A stretch of 33,023 nucleotides of DNA, from assembly GCA_024276015.1 (NCBI GenBank), contig JAJRXZ010000048.1:1-33023 (forward strand), given 5' to 3'. The notes under the pieces are model-generated. The model saw only the letters and a list, made by a program, of their open reading frames with translations, was not told the DNA's origin and did no database searches. The stretch is from Spirochaetota bacterium. Its GTDB lineage: Bacteria; Spirochaetota; UBA4802; UBA5550. This document shows positions 24,909-32,875 of the stretch, in pieces. The position numbers and the translations under genes are program-made. Every line of letters starts with the position of its first letter. Position 1 is the stretch's first letter.

Positions 24909-25724
24909 CTATCTTAATTCAATTGTAACTTTTTCTTCTTTCAGAACTCTCAATGCCAGAATTCTGATTGCGGGATTTCTGTGAGTTAAGAGGTTGATAA
25001 TTTTACTCCTTGTACTTTTATCCAGTTTGTAGCCGCTCAATGCCTTGAGGACTGCTCTTAGAAATGTGTTCTTTGAATAGTTCTTTTTTTTGATCTTTTT
25101 TATCAATTCTTTATAGATTGCTTTATCTTTAATATCCAGATTGTTCAGCGCTGCAATTCTAACGCTCTCATTGGGATCATTAATGGCTTTGATTATAACA
25201 GGAATCAGTTTATATTTAATTTTTATACTATCTATCATTAAAATCCCCTTAATTGAGATCTCTCTTATTAACCAGTCTTTGCTTTTTAATCCTGAAAGAA
25301 ATATCTCTGCAAAATCCGGATCTCCGTATCTTGCCAGAGCATTTAAAGCGTACCATTTCTCATTGGCATTCTTTCCTTTTTTTGCTATTTTTTTAATTCT
25401 ATCTATTACGATCTTAGACGAGTATTCGGACAGACCTTTTATTGCCTCAATTCTGACAGCAGTATGGTCGTCATAAGTGGCTTTATATAGTAAAATCTCG
25501 GCTTTTAACGGGTCTTTGAGATTTGTGTACTTGGAGATAGTAATTACAGCATTAAGTCTTCTTTCCCAGTTCCGGGATCTGTAATCCTTCAGGATATTTT
25601 CAGGTATTGTTATCTTTTTATCTCTTCTGACAGCAAGCTCCTTTGAACAGTTTATTCCAATTAAGAGTACGATTGTGCACGCTGCCGCAGCCGCTTTTGT
25701 CAAATTATGATCAGATCTGTCCAT
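24909..25724 (-). CDS. HEAT-repeat protein, probable lipoprotein
   Basis: 271 residues. A hydrophobic N-terminus ends in LLIGINCSK, a loose spirochaete-like lipobox (Asn before Cys), so lipid attachment is possible but not certain. The remainder consists of about six HEAT-type helical repeats (LKAEILLYKATYDDHTAVRIEAIKGLS, KWYALNALARYGDPDFAEIF, DPNESVRIAALNNL, HRNPAIRILALRVL), usually a protein-binding solenoid. It follows the FecR gene by 27 bp on the same strand, so the two are probably one operon. Confidence 0.78.
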   Translation of the reverse strand: MDRSDHNLTKAAAAACTIVLLIGINCSKELAVRRDKKITIPENILKDYRSRNWERRLNAVITISKYTNLKDPLKAEILLYKATYDDHTAVRIEAIKGLSEYSSKIVIDRIKKIAKKGKNANEKWYALNALARYGDPDFAEIFLSGLKSKDWLIREISIKGILMIDSIKIKYKLIPVIIKAINDPNESVRIAALNNLDIKDKAIYKELIKKIKKKNYSKNTFLRAVLKALSGYKLDKSTRSKIINLLTHRNPAIRILALRVLKEEKVTIELR

Positions 25725-25751
25725 TATTCTTTCAGCAGGATATTATTATAC

Positions 25752-26444
25752 TCAAAAATCTCTTTTTCTGAGTATCCAGTCAATAATTCCTTCATTACGG
25801 GGTGTCTTAACGATAAAGCGTTTATCGCCTGTAATATGGTAATAGTCAAACCAGAATTTTTTTGCAGACTCAGGAACACTGATAGGAATTGACGGAGGAG
25901 CATTCTTTCTTATGGAGATTTCTTCTCCGTTAAACACTACAAAGGCTTTTCTGAGACCGGGATTTATGTTAGCAGCACCTACTTTGCCTGTATAAACCAG
26001 TACTCTGGTTTCAAATTCACCGGCAATTACAGAGAAATTTGCATCCGCAACACTCAATACGGCTGTCGGCGTTGTTAATATCAGAGACCTGTCATTAAAT
26101 ATTTTTTTTGACGTAACTTTAATTTTACCGTAGTTAAGCTTAATTTTAGTGGGAGGGTCCTTTTTTTTCATCCGAACCTGAAAAAAATTCAACGATGATA
26201 TTTCTTTTATATAAATACTGGTGCCGTTGTTCAATAATACTTCCGCATAAGAGTCTTTGCCTATCTTCAAACGCTGTCCGAATTTAACGGCGGTTCCCAG
26301 TTCGGTTTTGTATCTTTCTCCGGCTGCAATTGAAGACCTCTCGACATAACCGTATAGTTGGATGATCTTGCCGACTTCATTTGAGAGCAGTAATGATCTG
26401 CTGAAAACAATTATAAGAAATATTGTTATTTTTAATGATTTCAT
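25752..26444 (-). CDS. FecR-domain secreted protein
   Basis: 230 residues with an N-terminal signal or anchor (MKSLKITIFLIIVFSRSLLLS). Residues about 25-160 fit the FecR fold (GKIIQLYGYVERS, ELGTAVKFGQRLKIGKDSYAEVLLNNGTSIYI, LNYGKIKVTS, LILTTPTAVLSVADANFSV), found in envelope proteins beyond iron signalling. There is no sigma factor or TonB receptor nearby, so it is not a classical FecR. It has its own promoter directly upstream and leads a two-gene unit with the HEAT protein. Confidence 0.82.
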   Translation of the reverse strand: MKSLKITIFLIIVFSRSLLLSNEVGKIIQLYGYVERSSIAAGERYKTELGTAVKFGQRLKIGKDSYAEVLLNNGTSIYIKEISSLNFFQVRMKKKDPPTKIKLNYGKIKVTSKKIFNDRSLILTTPTAVLSVADANFSVIAGEFETRVLVYTGKVGAANINPGLRKAFVVFNGEEISIRKNAPPSIPISVPESAKKFWFDYYHITGDKRFIVKTPRNEGIIDWILRKRDF

Positions 26445-26477
26445 TAATATTTCCGTTAAGATCGATCTCTTATAGTA

Positions 26478-26506
26478 ATTCTATATAACTTTTTAAAAAT
26501 TGTCAA
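26478..26506 (-). promoter_or_regulatory. Sigma70-type promoter for the FecR-HEAT pair
   Basis: On the minus strand TTGACA (26506-26501), a 17-bp spacer and TAGAAT (26483-26478), about 34 bp upstream of the ATG at 26444. Good consensus and spacing in the 189-bp gap; I see nothing else in that gap. Confidence 0.7.
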
Positions 26507-26633
26507 TATAATCATACTATTGGTGAACCTCTGAGAATTTTTACAATTTCCCTATATTAAAATTACCTGTTCATTCAAAAATTATAACTTCAAGATCAAT
26601 TGAAAATTACCTGCATGGAGCGCCGGTTTTAAT

Positions 26634-28190
26634 TTAATGATTTTCATAAATAAGTTTATAGTAATTCAAAAATTTACCTGTTCTTAAAATGTAATTTCTG
26701 GTTTCTCTGTAAGGTACTGACTCAATAAAATAATCGATGCCCCTTAGCTTGATCTTTCTTTTCCATTTTTTTACATTCCCTATACCGGCATTATATGATG
26801 CTAATGAATAGTAAAAATCGTTGCCAAAATATTTTCCGAGCCATGCCAGATATTTTGTTCCAAACCGGATCGACGTACAGGGTGAGGTTAGTCTATAATT
26901 TTTGACCCCCAGGTCTCTGGCAATATTTTTTGCCGTAGACGGAAGCAGCTGCATAAGTCCGACAGCGCCTGCACGGGATAGAGCTTCATGATTAAAAAGC
27001 GATTCAGATTTAATAATCGAATAAATTAAATACCTGTTAACTTTGTACCGGGAACCGAATTTTATGATGCAATCATTAAATGGAAGCGGGTACAGCATTT
27101 TCAACAGTTCCAAGGGCATGACAAAGATATTTTCTCTGAGAGAATTTGTTTTCAATATCTTTTGGATTGAATAGACAGTCCGGAAGGGATGCCTGTACTT
27201 ATTTGCAAGGTATGCCAGAACCGGATATTTGTCTTTGTCATATTCTCGGTTATATGAAATTAGGTTTAATTCTCTTTTAATTCCTCTCCGGTAACCGATT
27301 TTAAAATAGTTTTCAAGGAGAATAAAGTTATTCCTGCCTATATTAAAATTTTTATCCTTTATCGCTGCATTTATCTTTATATATTTTTTCAGTTGAGGAA
27401 CATTCAAATCGTTGAGTCTTTTATCGCGGTCATCGAAATTTTTATCTTTGAGAAGGAGCAGACTACTGTAAAAGATCATTTCCTCTGTTTTCCCGAATTT
27501 TTTTGATCTGTAATAGTTATCTTTTAAATCCTTTAATTTGTATTTTTTTATATTTTTCTTTATAGCAAGCCATGTGTAATAAGAATCGGGATTCTCAATA
27601 ATAAGCTCTCTGAAAAACATCTCCGATTTTCCGGTTCTCCCGGTCTTTAGGTATAACCTGTAGAGCCAATATCTGCATTGGGCAGAGTATTTTCCCGAAG
27701 GGAAATTTTTAATATATCTTTCCATTAATGGGACCGCATTGCTGTTATCGTTTCTTAAAATTCTTTTTCTTGCCATAACCCATAAGAAATAACCGGAAGC
27801 AGAATCCGAAGGATATTCGGTTATATATCGGATCAGTTGTTTTTCGTATCCTCTGCTCTGTTTTTTCAGATTGAACAATGAAATTTTCTTCAATGCATGT
27901 TGTTGATACGATTTTGATCCCGACCTCAATAGTTTATAATAAAGCGGTATGGAAGCTCCTCTTTTATTCATCTTCCACAATTCATCAGCCTGGACCTTTA
28001 ATAAATCAAAATAGAGCATGGATTTTTTTTTAATATTCTTAAGTCTGTTTTTTATTAAACGGTCTTTTTTCATTCTGACAAGCGACTTAATAAGAAGGAT
28101 CATATATTCTTTCGCGGATTGATCTTTTATTCCCGCTAATTGTGCTGCTGTTTTTTCATAATACTTGTTCTGAAAAAAAACTTTTGCCAA
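26634..28190 (-). CDS. Soluble lytic murein transglycosylase, C-terminal part of a split gene
   Basis: The frame carries TPR-like helical repeats followed by an SLT domain: IIKSESLFN with catalytic Glu at about 396, AGAVGLMQLLPSTA, SLASYNAG and PYRETRNYI. Such enzymes cleave peptidoglycan between MurNAc and GlcNAc with 1,6-anhydro product. The only start codon is a TTG at 28190 without a near ribosome site, yet the frame is open upstream to 28343, where a TAA separates it from the in-frame TPR lipoprotein gene at 28344-28922. The residues around the stop (SVL, stop, KINRFRESFKLYLKVIE) read through one TPR, so the original gene was probably a single protein of about 760 residues. Confidence 0.85.
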   Translation of the reverse strand: MAKVFFQNKYYEKTAAQLAGIKDQSAKEYMILLIKSLVRMKKDRLIKNRLKNIKKKSMLYFDLLKVQADELWKMNKRGASIPLYYKLLRSGSKSYQQHALKKISLFNLKKQSRGYEKQLIRYITEYPSDSASGYFLWVMARKRILRNDNSNAVPLMERYIKNFPSGKYSAQCRYWLYRLYLKTGRTGKSEMFFRELIIENPDSYYTWLAIKKNIKKYKLKDLKDNYYRSKKFGKTEEMIFYSSLLLLKDKNFDDRDKRLNDLNVPQLKKYIKINAAIKDKNFNIGRNNFILLENYFKIGYRRGIKRELNLISYNREYDKDKYPVLAYLANKYRHPFRTVYSIQKILKTNSLRENIFVMPLELLKMLYPLPFNDCIIKFGSRYKVNRYLIYSIIKSESLFNHEALSRAGAVGLMQLLPSTAKNIARDLGVKNYRLTSPCTSIRFGTKYLAWLGKYFGNDFYYSLASYNAGIGNVKKWKRKIKLRGIDYFIESVPYRETRNYILRTGKFLNYYKLIYENH

Positions 28191-28343
28191 TAGTAATTTA
28201 ATACTATCCTCTTTAATTCGTACCGGATTTTTTTCTAAAAGATACTTAATGCGTCTTGCAGCAATAGATGACTTCCAGTCTTTAATGTCACCCTCTATTA
28301 CTTTGAGATATAATTTGAATGATTCCCGGAATCTATTTATCTT

Positions 28344-28922
28344 TTAAAGAACCGACCCCATTCTGATAAAGATCAATGATCTCAGATCTTCTTCCGGAAA
28401 AAATTTTAAACTATTCTTCAATGTAAGCAATGCTTTTTCGTATTCACCCATAGCAGCATAGACATTTGCCTTTAAAAGTATTACCTTATGATAAAGACTT
28501 TTATGACTTGCCGATATTTTGTTTAATAATTCAAGGGAATAATTGTATTTTTTATATTTGTAATAAATGTCAGCAATTTCATAAACAGCATCGTTAAAAT
28601 ATTCGGATGGTTTTCTGTTTTTGCCGGTAAAATCTACAATTTTTCTGTTTAAAATTTCTATTTTAAAATCCTGATAATCTTTGAAGCAGCTGTTTGCAAA
28701 ATATTTAAGTGATCTCTTATATCTTCTCTGTTTTTTCAAAGCAACGGCAACTATAAAATTTTTTCTGTAATCTCTGTTTTCTTTTTTGAATTTTTTTATT
28801 ATCTCTTCCGGAGATGAATAAAATCCTATATGTGCTAATGCTGCTTCATCCGCAGGCGTCCCGGAACATGAAAAAAGAATGAAGAATATGATTAAGGGGC
28901 AGTGTAATATCTTTCTATGCAA
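28344..28922 (-). CDS. TPR lipoprotein, N-terminal part of the split transglycosylase gene
   Basis: 192 residues from a TTG at 28922 (one base after the TGA of the preceding gene). A lipobox LFSC follows a hydrophobic signal (MHRKILHCPLIIFFILFSC). The mature part has TPR-type helix pairs such as VYAAMGEYEKALLTLKNSLKFFPE, suited to scaffolding. It ends with SVL and TAA at 28346-28344; the following codons continue the same repeat into the transglycosylase frame. It may be a truncated but folded TPR lipoprotein, or half of a nonsense-mutated gene. Confidence 0.7.
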   Translation of the reverse strand: MHRKILHCPLIIFFILFSCSGTPADEAALAHIGFYSSPEEIIKKFKKENRDYRKNFIVAVALKKQRRYKRSLKYFANSCFKDYQDFKIEILNRKIVDFTGKNRKPSEYFNDAVYEIADIYYKYKKYNYSLELLNKISASHKSLYHKVILLKANVYAAMGEYEKALLTLKNSLKFFPEEDLRSLIFIRMGSVL

Positions 28923-28923
28923 T

Positions 28924-29739
28924 TCAGTTCTTTTTTAAATATTCGTTATATTCCTTGATCTCATTAAAATCAGGTTTTTCCCATATTTTGTCATAAAAGG
29001 ATTTTTTCTTTCCGGTCAGATAGTAATTGTCGTAGTGAATTGTAAGAAAATAATCCTTTCTTTCAGGGTAATAATCTGTTATCAATCTTCCCAGTTCTTT
29101 AAAATTCATAGAACTTAATTCCTTACCGCTTTTTTTTTCTATCTGCTTTATTCTCATTATTGACAGAAAAGCGTATCTTTTGCTCAATTTTGCTTTTTTA
29201 ATTGCTCTTACATACTTGTTTAATCTTAACGAATAAAGATTTTTTCGGTAATTGTCGGCCATGATCATAAACTGTCTGGAAACCTCCGCATCTCTGTAAC
29301 CGAGCCGCAGGTAACGTCTTGCCTTTGCATCTTTACTTTTTAAAACAGAAGAAGCAAATTCATTCAGAAGTTCTCGCGTAATTCTGATGTCCTTTAATAT
29401 GGTTTTTTTATAAAGAGAAATTAATATGTTCTGCGATCTTCTGATCTCGCGGTACGATTCATGAAAAAGGAATTTCATATAGAGCAGCCTTGCAATAATA
29501 TCCCTCTGGATCGCTTCCTTAAACAGTTTCTTTTCATTATCATTACCGAAATTCGTTATGGATGAGTTGATAAAGTAAAAGTAATACCTGTTATCCTTCA
29601 GGCCCTTTTCGGCGCTTCTCTGCTCTCCCGCTTTTAAGCTTGATTTGGTTCTCTGTGCAGATAGATCATCCGTTATTATTAATAAAATGATCACTAACAA
29701 GGGAATAATTATTTTCAGACCGGTTTTTCTCATATTCAA
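28924..29739 (-). CDS. Secreted helical protein, distant paralogue of 24198-24905
   Basis: 271 residues with a signal peptide (hydrophobic LKIIIPLLVIILLIITDD, cleavage near LSAQ). The mature part is helical and strongly basic, with an NFG motif at about 60 and a second motif region (KARRYLRLGYRDAEVSRQF...YVRAIKKAKLSKRYAFLS) whose spacing resembles the secreted protein at 24198. It lies between the MBL hydrolase and the split transglycosylase gene in a minus-strand run with close spacing, so a cell-wall or envelope role is inferred. No known family is recognised. Confidence 0.65.
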   Translation of the reverse strand: MNMRKTGLKIIIPLLVIILLIITDDLSAQRTKSSLKAGEQRSAEKGLKDNRYYFYFINSSITNFGNDNEKKLFKEAIQRDIIARLLYMKFLFHESYREIRRSQNILISLYKKTILKDIRITRELLNEFASSVLKSKDAKARRYLRLGYRDAEVSRQFMIMADNYRKNLYSLRLNKYVRAIKKAKLSKRYAFLSIMRIKQIEKKSGKELSSMNFKELGRLITDYYPERKDYFLTIHYDNYYLTGKKKSFYDKIWEKPDFNEIKEYNEYLKKN

Positions 29740-29784
29740 AAAAACTTAAAGGTGATTTTAAATTATAATTTAAGTATAAACAGC

Positions 29785-30741
29785 TTATAACTTGAAAGTC
29801 ATTCCCTCTCTTGCCATTTTAATTTTTGTTTTTTCATTATTAATAAGCTTTCCATGTTCAATTGCTTTTCCGGAAATATCAAGGAGCTTTGAATCGGAAT
29901 ATGCAGGTTCGTGATGAGTTAAAACCAGGTGTTTTACTTTCCACCTGACTCCGCAGTTAACAGCCATAGTATAGCTTGTGTGACCCCAGTCAATTTTTAA
30001 AAACGATTCCTGAAGAGTATATTGCGAGTCTATGATAAGAAGATCTGCATTCATGAAAAAGTCGGTCTTATTGTCTATTTTTTCAAGTATCTCCCCTGTA
30101 AATTCAGCATCCGTTGCAAAGATGAAAGTTTTATCTCCTTCCTTAAATCTATAGGCAAAACTGCCGAATGGATGTTTCAGCGGATAAAAATCTATAACAA
30201 GGTTATCTTCAAGCTGAACCGGAGTTCTGCCTGCTGCATCAAGCTGTATGACATTCTTTGTTGAAGGAGTTTCTTCGAATTTACCCGGGAAAAAGGGAGC
30301 GCTCTGCTGCTGTATCAAAATATCCCTCTGATTTTTATAAGGAGAATAAAAGTTCAATATGTTTCCGGGCACATAAATAGGATTAAAAAAAGGCAGCCCC
30401 TGCAGATGGTCCCAGTGATTATGAGTAATAAAGAAATTAACTTCGCCTTCCCCGCGCCCGCAGGGTCCCTTCATCAATTCGTACCCCAATTCTCTCAGCC
30501 CGGTCCCGCAATCAATAATATAGATTTTTCCGCTGTTGGAAACAACAGAGACACATGTTGTATTTCCGCCATATATATACCGAAGATCGGCAGGAAGTTC
30601 ATTTATAAAACTATTGATCTCCGAAGCAGTAAGCTCCGATGCAACGGCTTTTTCCAAAATCCTTTTTATCTTATGCTTATACTCTTTATTGGATAAAGGC
30701 GAAGGGATCGAACCTCTGACACCCCATAATTTAATCAGCAT
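29785..30741 (-). CDS. MBL-fold metallo-hydrolase (RNase Z / phosphodiesterase-like)
   Basis: 318 residues with no signal peptide. The metal motif HNHWDH (about 107-112), the opening KLWGVRGSIPSP, GGNTTCVSV, IDCGTGLRELG, ATDAEFTG and VLTHHEP place it in the beta-lactamase-like (Lactamase_B_2) hydrolase class often annotated as cyclic-nucleotide phosphodiesterase or RNase Z-like. The substrate cannot be read from the sequence. AGGAGA lies 12 bases before the ATG. It is divergent from the HDOD gene, which suggests a signalling role but does not prove it. Confidence 0.88.
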   Translation of the reverse strand: MLIKLWGVRGSIPSPLSNKEYKHKIKRILEKAVASELTASEINSFINELPADLRYIYGGNTTCVSVVSNSGKIYIIDCGTGLRELGYELMKGPCGRGEGEVNFFITHNHWDHLQGLPFFNPIYVPGNILNFYSPYKNQRDILIQQQSAPFFPGKFEETPSTKNVIQLDAAGRTPVQLEDNLVIDFYPLKHPFGSFAYRFKEGDKTFIFATDAEFTGEILEKIDNKTDFFMNADLLIIDSQYTLQESFLKIDWGHTSYTMAVNCGVRWKVKHLVLTHHEPAYSDSKLLDISGKAIEHGKLINNEKTKIKMAREGMTFKL

Positions 30742-30779
30742 CTTTAAGTTTTTCTCCTGAGAGGATAAAATAAATATTC

Positions 30780-30808
30780 AATATATTTGTTTTCTGTATA
30801 TTATGCAA
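30780..30808 (-). promoter_or_regulatory. Candidate promoter for the MBL hydrolase run
   Basis: TTGCAT (30808-30803), a 17-bp spacer and TATATT (30785-30780) on the minus strand, about 40 bp before the ATG at 30741. Confidence 0.4.
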
Positions 30809-30842
30809 GATATTTTTATATTCGTAATTTACCATTAATTAC

Positions 30843-30873
30843 TTGACCCATAAATCGATTACATGTATATAAT
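30843..30873 (+). promoter_or_regulatory. Candidate promoter for the HDOD gene
   Basis: TTGACC (30843-30848) and TATAAT (30868-30873) are 19 bp apart. A second -10, TGcTATACT, ends at 30881. Because these overlap an ATG at 30863, the coding start is better placed downstream at 30938. Confidence 0.45.
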
Positions 30874-30937
30874 GCTATACTTTGATCGGTTAGTATTTTT
30901 GGATTCAGCATGTTATACTAATTGTCGGTACTGTTAT

Positions 30938-32419
30938 ATGGATAATATAAATCGTAAAGTAATATCAGAGAAAATCAATAATAACGAACCCTTTAACATT
31001 AATTTTAAATTTGCCGGCAGAAATATCATTATGATAATAAACAGTATTATCGCCAAAATGCTGGCAAAAATGGACCGGATTTTCTTACTGAATTCAATTG
31101 TTACAATAATAAGAGAGATAATTGTAAACTGTCAAAAAGCCAATGCAAAAAGAATCTATTTTCATCTGAATAACCTGGATATAAAAGACCCTGCCAGCTA
31201 CAAAAAGGGTATGGAATTATTCAAAAAGAATGTGGTAGGCAATTTTGATATCTTCTATGATAAAATTATGAGCAGCGATTATTTTGTTGATCTCTATTTT
31301 GAGATTCACGAGGACAAACTCTTTGTTAAAGTCACAAATAATGCTCCCATAATGCCGGAGGAACTTCAAAGAATTAACCTGAGATTTGAAAAGGCTATCA
31401 AGTATAATGATTTTTCAGAAGCATACGAAGAGATCGAAGACGACTCGGAGGGCGCGGGTCTTGGAATTGTTATTACGATCCTTTTTTTAAAGAGCATGGG
31501 CGTAAATCCAAGAATGTTTAAAATTGAGAGTGACGGCAGGTTAACAACAACAACATTAACAATACCAAAACAGTTAAGACCTGTACAAATAACAACTAAG
31601 ATCCGTGATCAGATAATCAATGAAGTTGAGGGAATACCCACATTTCCGGAAAATATAATCGAACTGCAGAGATTATGCAGCGATGCGGAGGCGTCAATTG
31701 AGGAAATAACAAGACGCATAATGCTTGACCCGGCTCTTTCAATTGATGTAATAAAACTTTCCAATTCGGCCGGATTTGTTCCCGGCAAGAGAATTGAAAG
31801 CGTCCATACCGCGGTTATGACAATCGGTTTAAAAAATGTTAATGCAATTCTTACGGCAAGCAATGCCAGGAGAATCTTAAATGAGAGATACAGCCAGTTT
31901 GAACAGATATGGGAACACTGCAATAAAACGGCATTCTATTCAAGGATAATTGCGTCAACCTACAGGCTTTCAGGCATTGTTGAGTACGCCTTTATGGCAG
32001 GCCTCCTTCATGATATGGGCAAAATAATTCTGCTGTCTGCGGATAAAAAACTTGTTATGAGAATCGCGGACCAGGTAAAAGAAAGAAAGATCATCTCGTC
32101 AACGATCATGGAAGAGATATCAATTGGGATCAGTCATTCGAAGATAGGAGAACTTGTTTCTAATAAGTGGAATTTCCCCGGCTATCTCGTTGAAGCTATA
32201 AAATATCATCACTCGCCTTTAAGTGCGGATGACAAATACAGAGATATTGTTTTTACTGTTTATCTTGCAAATATGATGTGCGGTATTGATGACAGAAAAT
32301 ATTATTTCTATTATCTTGACGAAAGCGTTCTCGAGCGTTTTAATTTGGGATCCGAAGAAGAATTCAACGCATTTCATAAAAAACTAAAAGAACAATATCA
32401 GGAAACTAAAGCTCTTTAA
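30938..32419 (+). CDS. Histidine-kinase-like ATPase fused to an HDOD domain
   Basis: 493 residues from the ATG at 30938 (the ATG at 30863 lies within the promoter; the ribosome site is weak for both). Residues about 45-205 resemble a GHKL ATP-binding domain: N-box FLLNSIVTIIREIIVNCQKAN and G-box EGAGLGIVITI. There is no dimerisation/phospho-acceptor domain before it. Residues about 225-440 are HDOD: EGIPTFPENIIELQRLCSDAEASIEEITRRIMLDPALSIDVIKLSNSA, with GLLHDMGK and YHHSP later. HDOD domains are regulatory HD relatives; here the HD pair is kept. The fusion suggests a signalling switch, perhaps partnered with unseen regulators. Confidence 0.8.
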   Translation: MDNINRKVISEKINNNEPFNINFKFAGRNIIMIINSIIAKMLAKMDRIFLLNSIVTIIREIIVNCQKANAKRIYFHLNNLDIKDPASYKKGMELFKKNVVGNFDIFYDKIMSSDYFVDLYFEIHEDKLFVKVTNNAPIMPEELQRINLRFEKAIKYNDFSEAYEEIEDDSEGAGLGIVITILFLKSMGVNPRMFKIESDGRLTTTTLTIPKQLRPVQITTKIRDQIINEVEGIPTFPENIIELQRLCSDAEASIEEITRRIMLDPALSIDVIKLSNSAGFVPGKRIESVHTAVMTIGLKNVNAILTASNARRILNERYSQFEQIWEHCNKTAFYSRIIASTYRLSGIVEYAFMAGLLHDMGKIILLSADKKLVMRIADQVKERKIISSTIMEEISIGISHSKIGELVSNKWNFPGYLVEAIKYHHSPLSADDKYRDIVFTVYLANMMCGIDDRKYYFYYLDESVLERFNLGSEEEFNAFHKKLKEQYQETKAL

Positions 32420-32438
32420 GAAATTATCCCTGTATGGA

Positions 32439-32618
32439 TCAATCATCCTGCAATATTTTTCCGGACTGCAGCCTTTTATAATAAAAATTCTGCCCGTAAA
32501 GAACTGCCGCCGGATTGTGTCCGGTTACACGATCTTTAACAACAATTGTTGTTGCCTGCGCATCGAATCTCTGCCATACAGCGCTGCAATTGCTGCAGGA
32601 AAACTTTTGGTCTTTCAT
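32439..32618 (-). CDS. Small CxxC protein (59 aa)
   Basis: Shorter than most annotation cut-offs but with an excellent ribosome site (GAGAGGAGATCT before the ATG at 32618). It reads MKDQKFSCSNCSAVWQRFDA and ends KRLQSGKILQDD before a TGA. One CxxC pair near the N-terminus suggests half of a zinc-ribbon or a redox/metal site in a dimer. It overlaps another frame (32536-32781, also minus); the strong ribosome site and balanced composition favour this one. Function unknown. Confidence 0.5.
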   Translation of the reverse strand: MKDQKFSCSNCSAVWQRFDAQATTIVVKDRVTGHNPAAVLYGQNFYYKRLQSGKILQDD

Positions 32619-32781
32619 AGATCTCCTCTCTGCTTATAGATTTATAAAATGCCTGATAAATATAATCGGGCCATTCCGAATTCACCGAATATGAAAAACT
32701 CTTATGACTCATAAGCTTTGTATCATGGCATATCTTTAAAAGGAGTTTTATTTCGTCAAAAATAATTGAAATTTTGTTCAT
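32536..32781 (-). CDS. Uncertain 81-aa frame overlapping the small CxxC gene
   Basis: An open frame from the ATG at 32781 with AAGGAT directly against the start (too close for a good ribosome site). Its last 28 codons overlap the better-supported CxxC gene in another frame and encode an unlikely tail (CAGNNNCC). The N-terminal part (KISIIFDEIKLLLKICHD) could be a short real gene or leader. Listed only as an alternative. Confidence 0.25.
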   Translation of the reverse strand: MNKISIIFDEIKLLLKICHDTKLMSHKSFSYSVNSEWPDYIYQAFYKSISREEIYERPKVFLQQLQRCMAEIRCAGNNNCC

Positions 32782-32875
32782 ATCCTTAAGAGTGAGGGCC
32801 GGCGGGAACTTGATTTATAAGCTAATTTTGCCTATTTGTTTAGTACTTTTACTGATTTAAAAAATATGTTTCATC

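Noticed and set aside
28344..28346. The TAA as evidence of stop-codon reassignment
   Set aside because: TAA ends other genes in the window normally (for example pyk and the YdbH-like gene), and TAG and TGA are also used as stops.
30863..30937. ATG at 30863 as start of the HDOD gene
   Set aside because: It lies inside the candidate promoter (TATAAT 30868-30873), and the first 25 residues have an unusual Cys-rich make-up (ACYTNCRYCY). It cannot be fully excluded.
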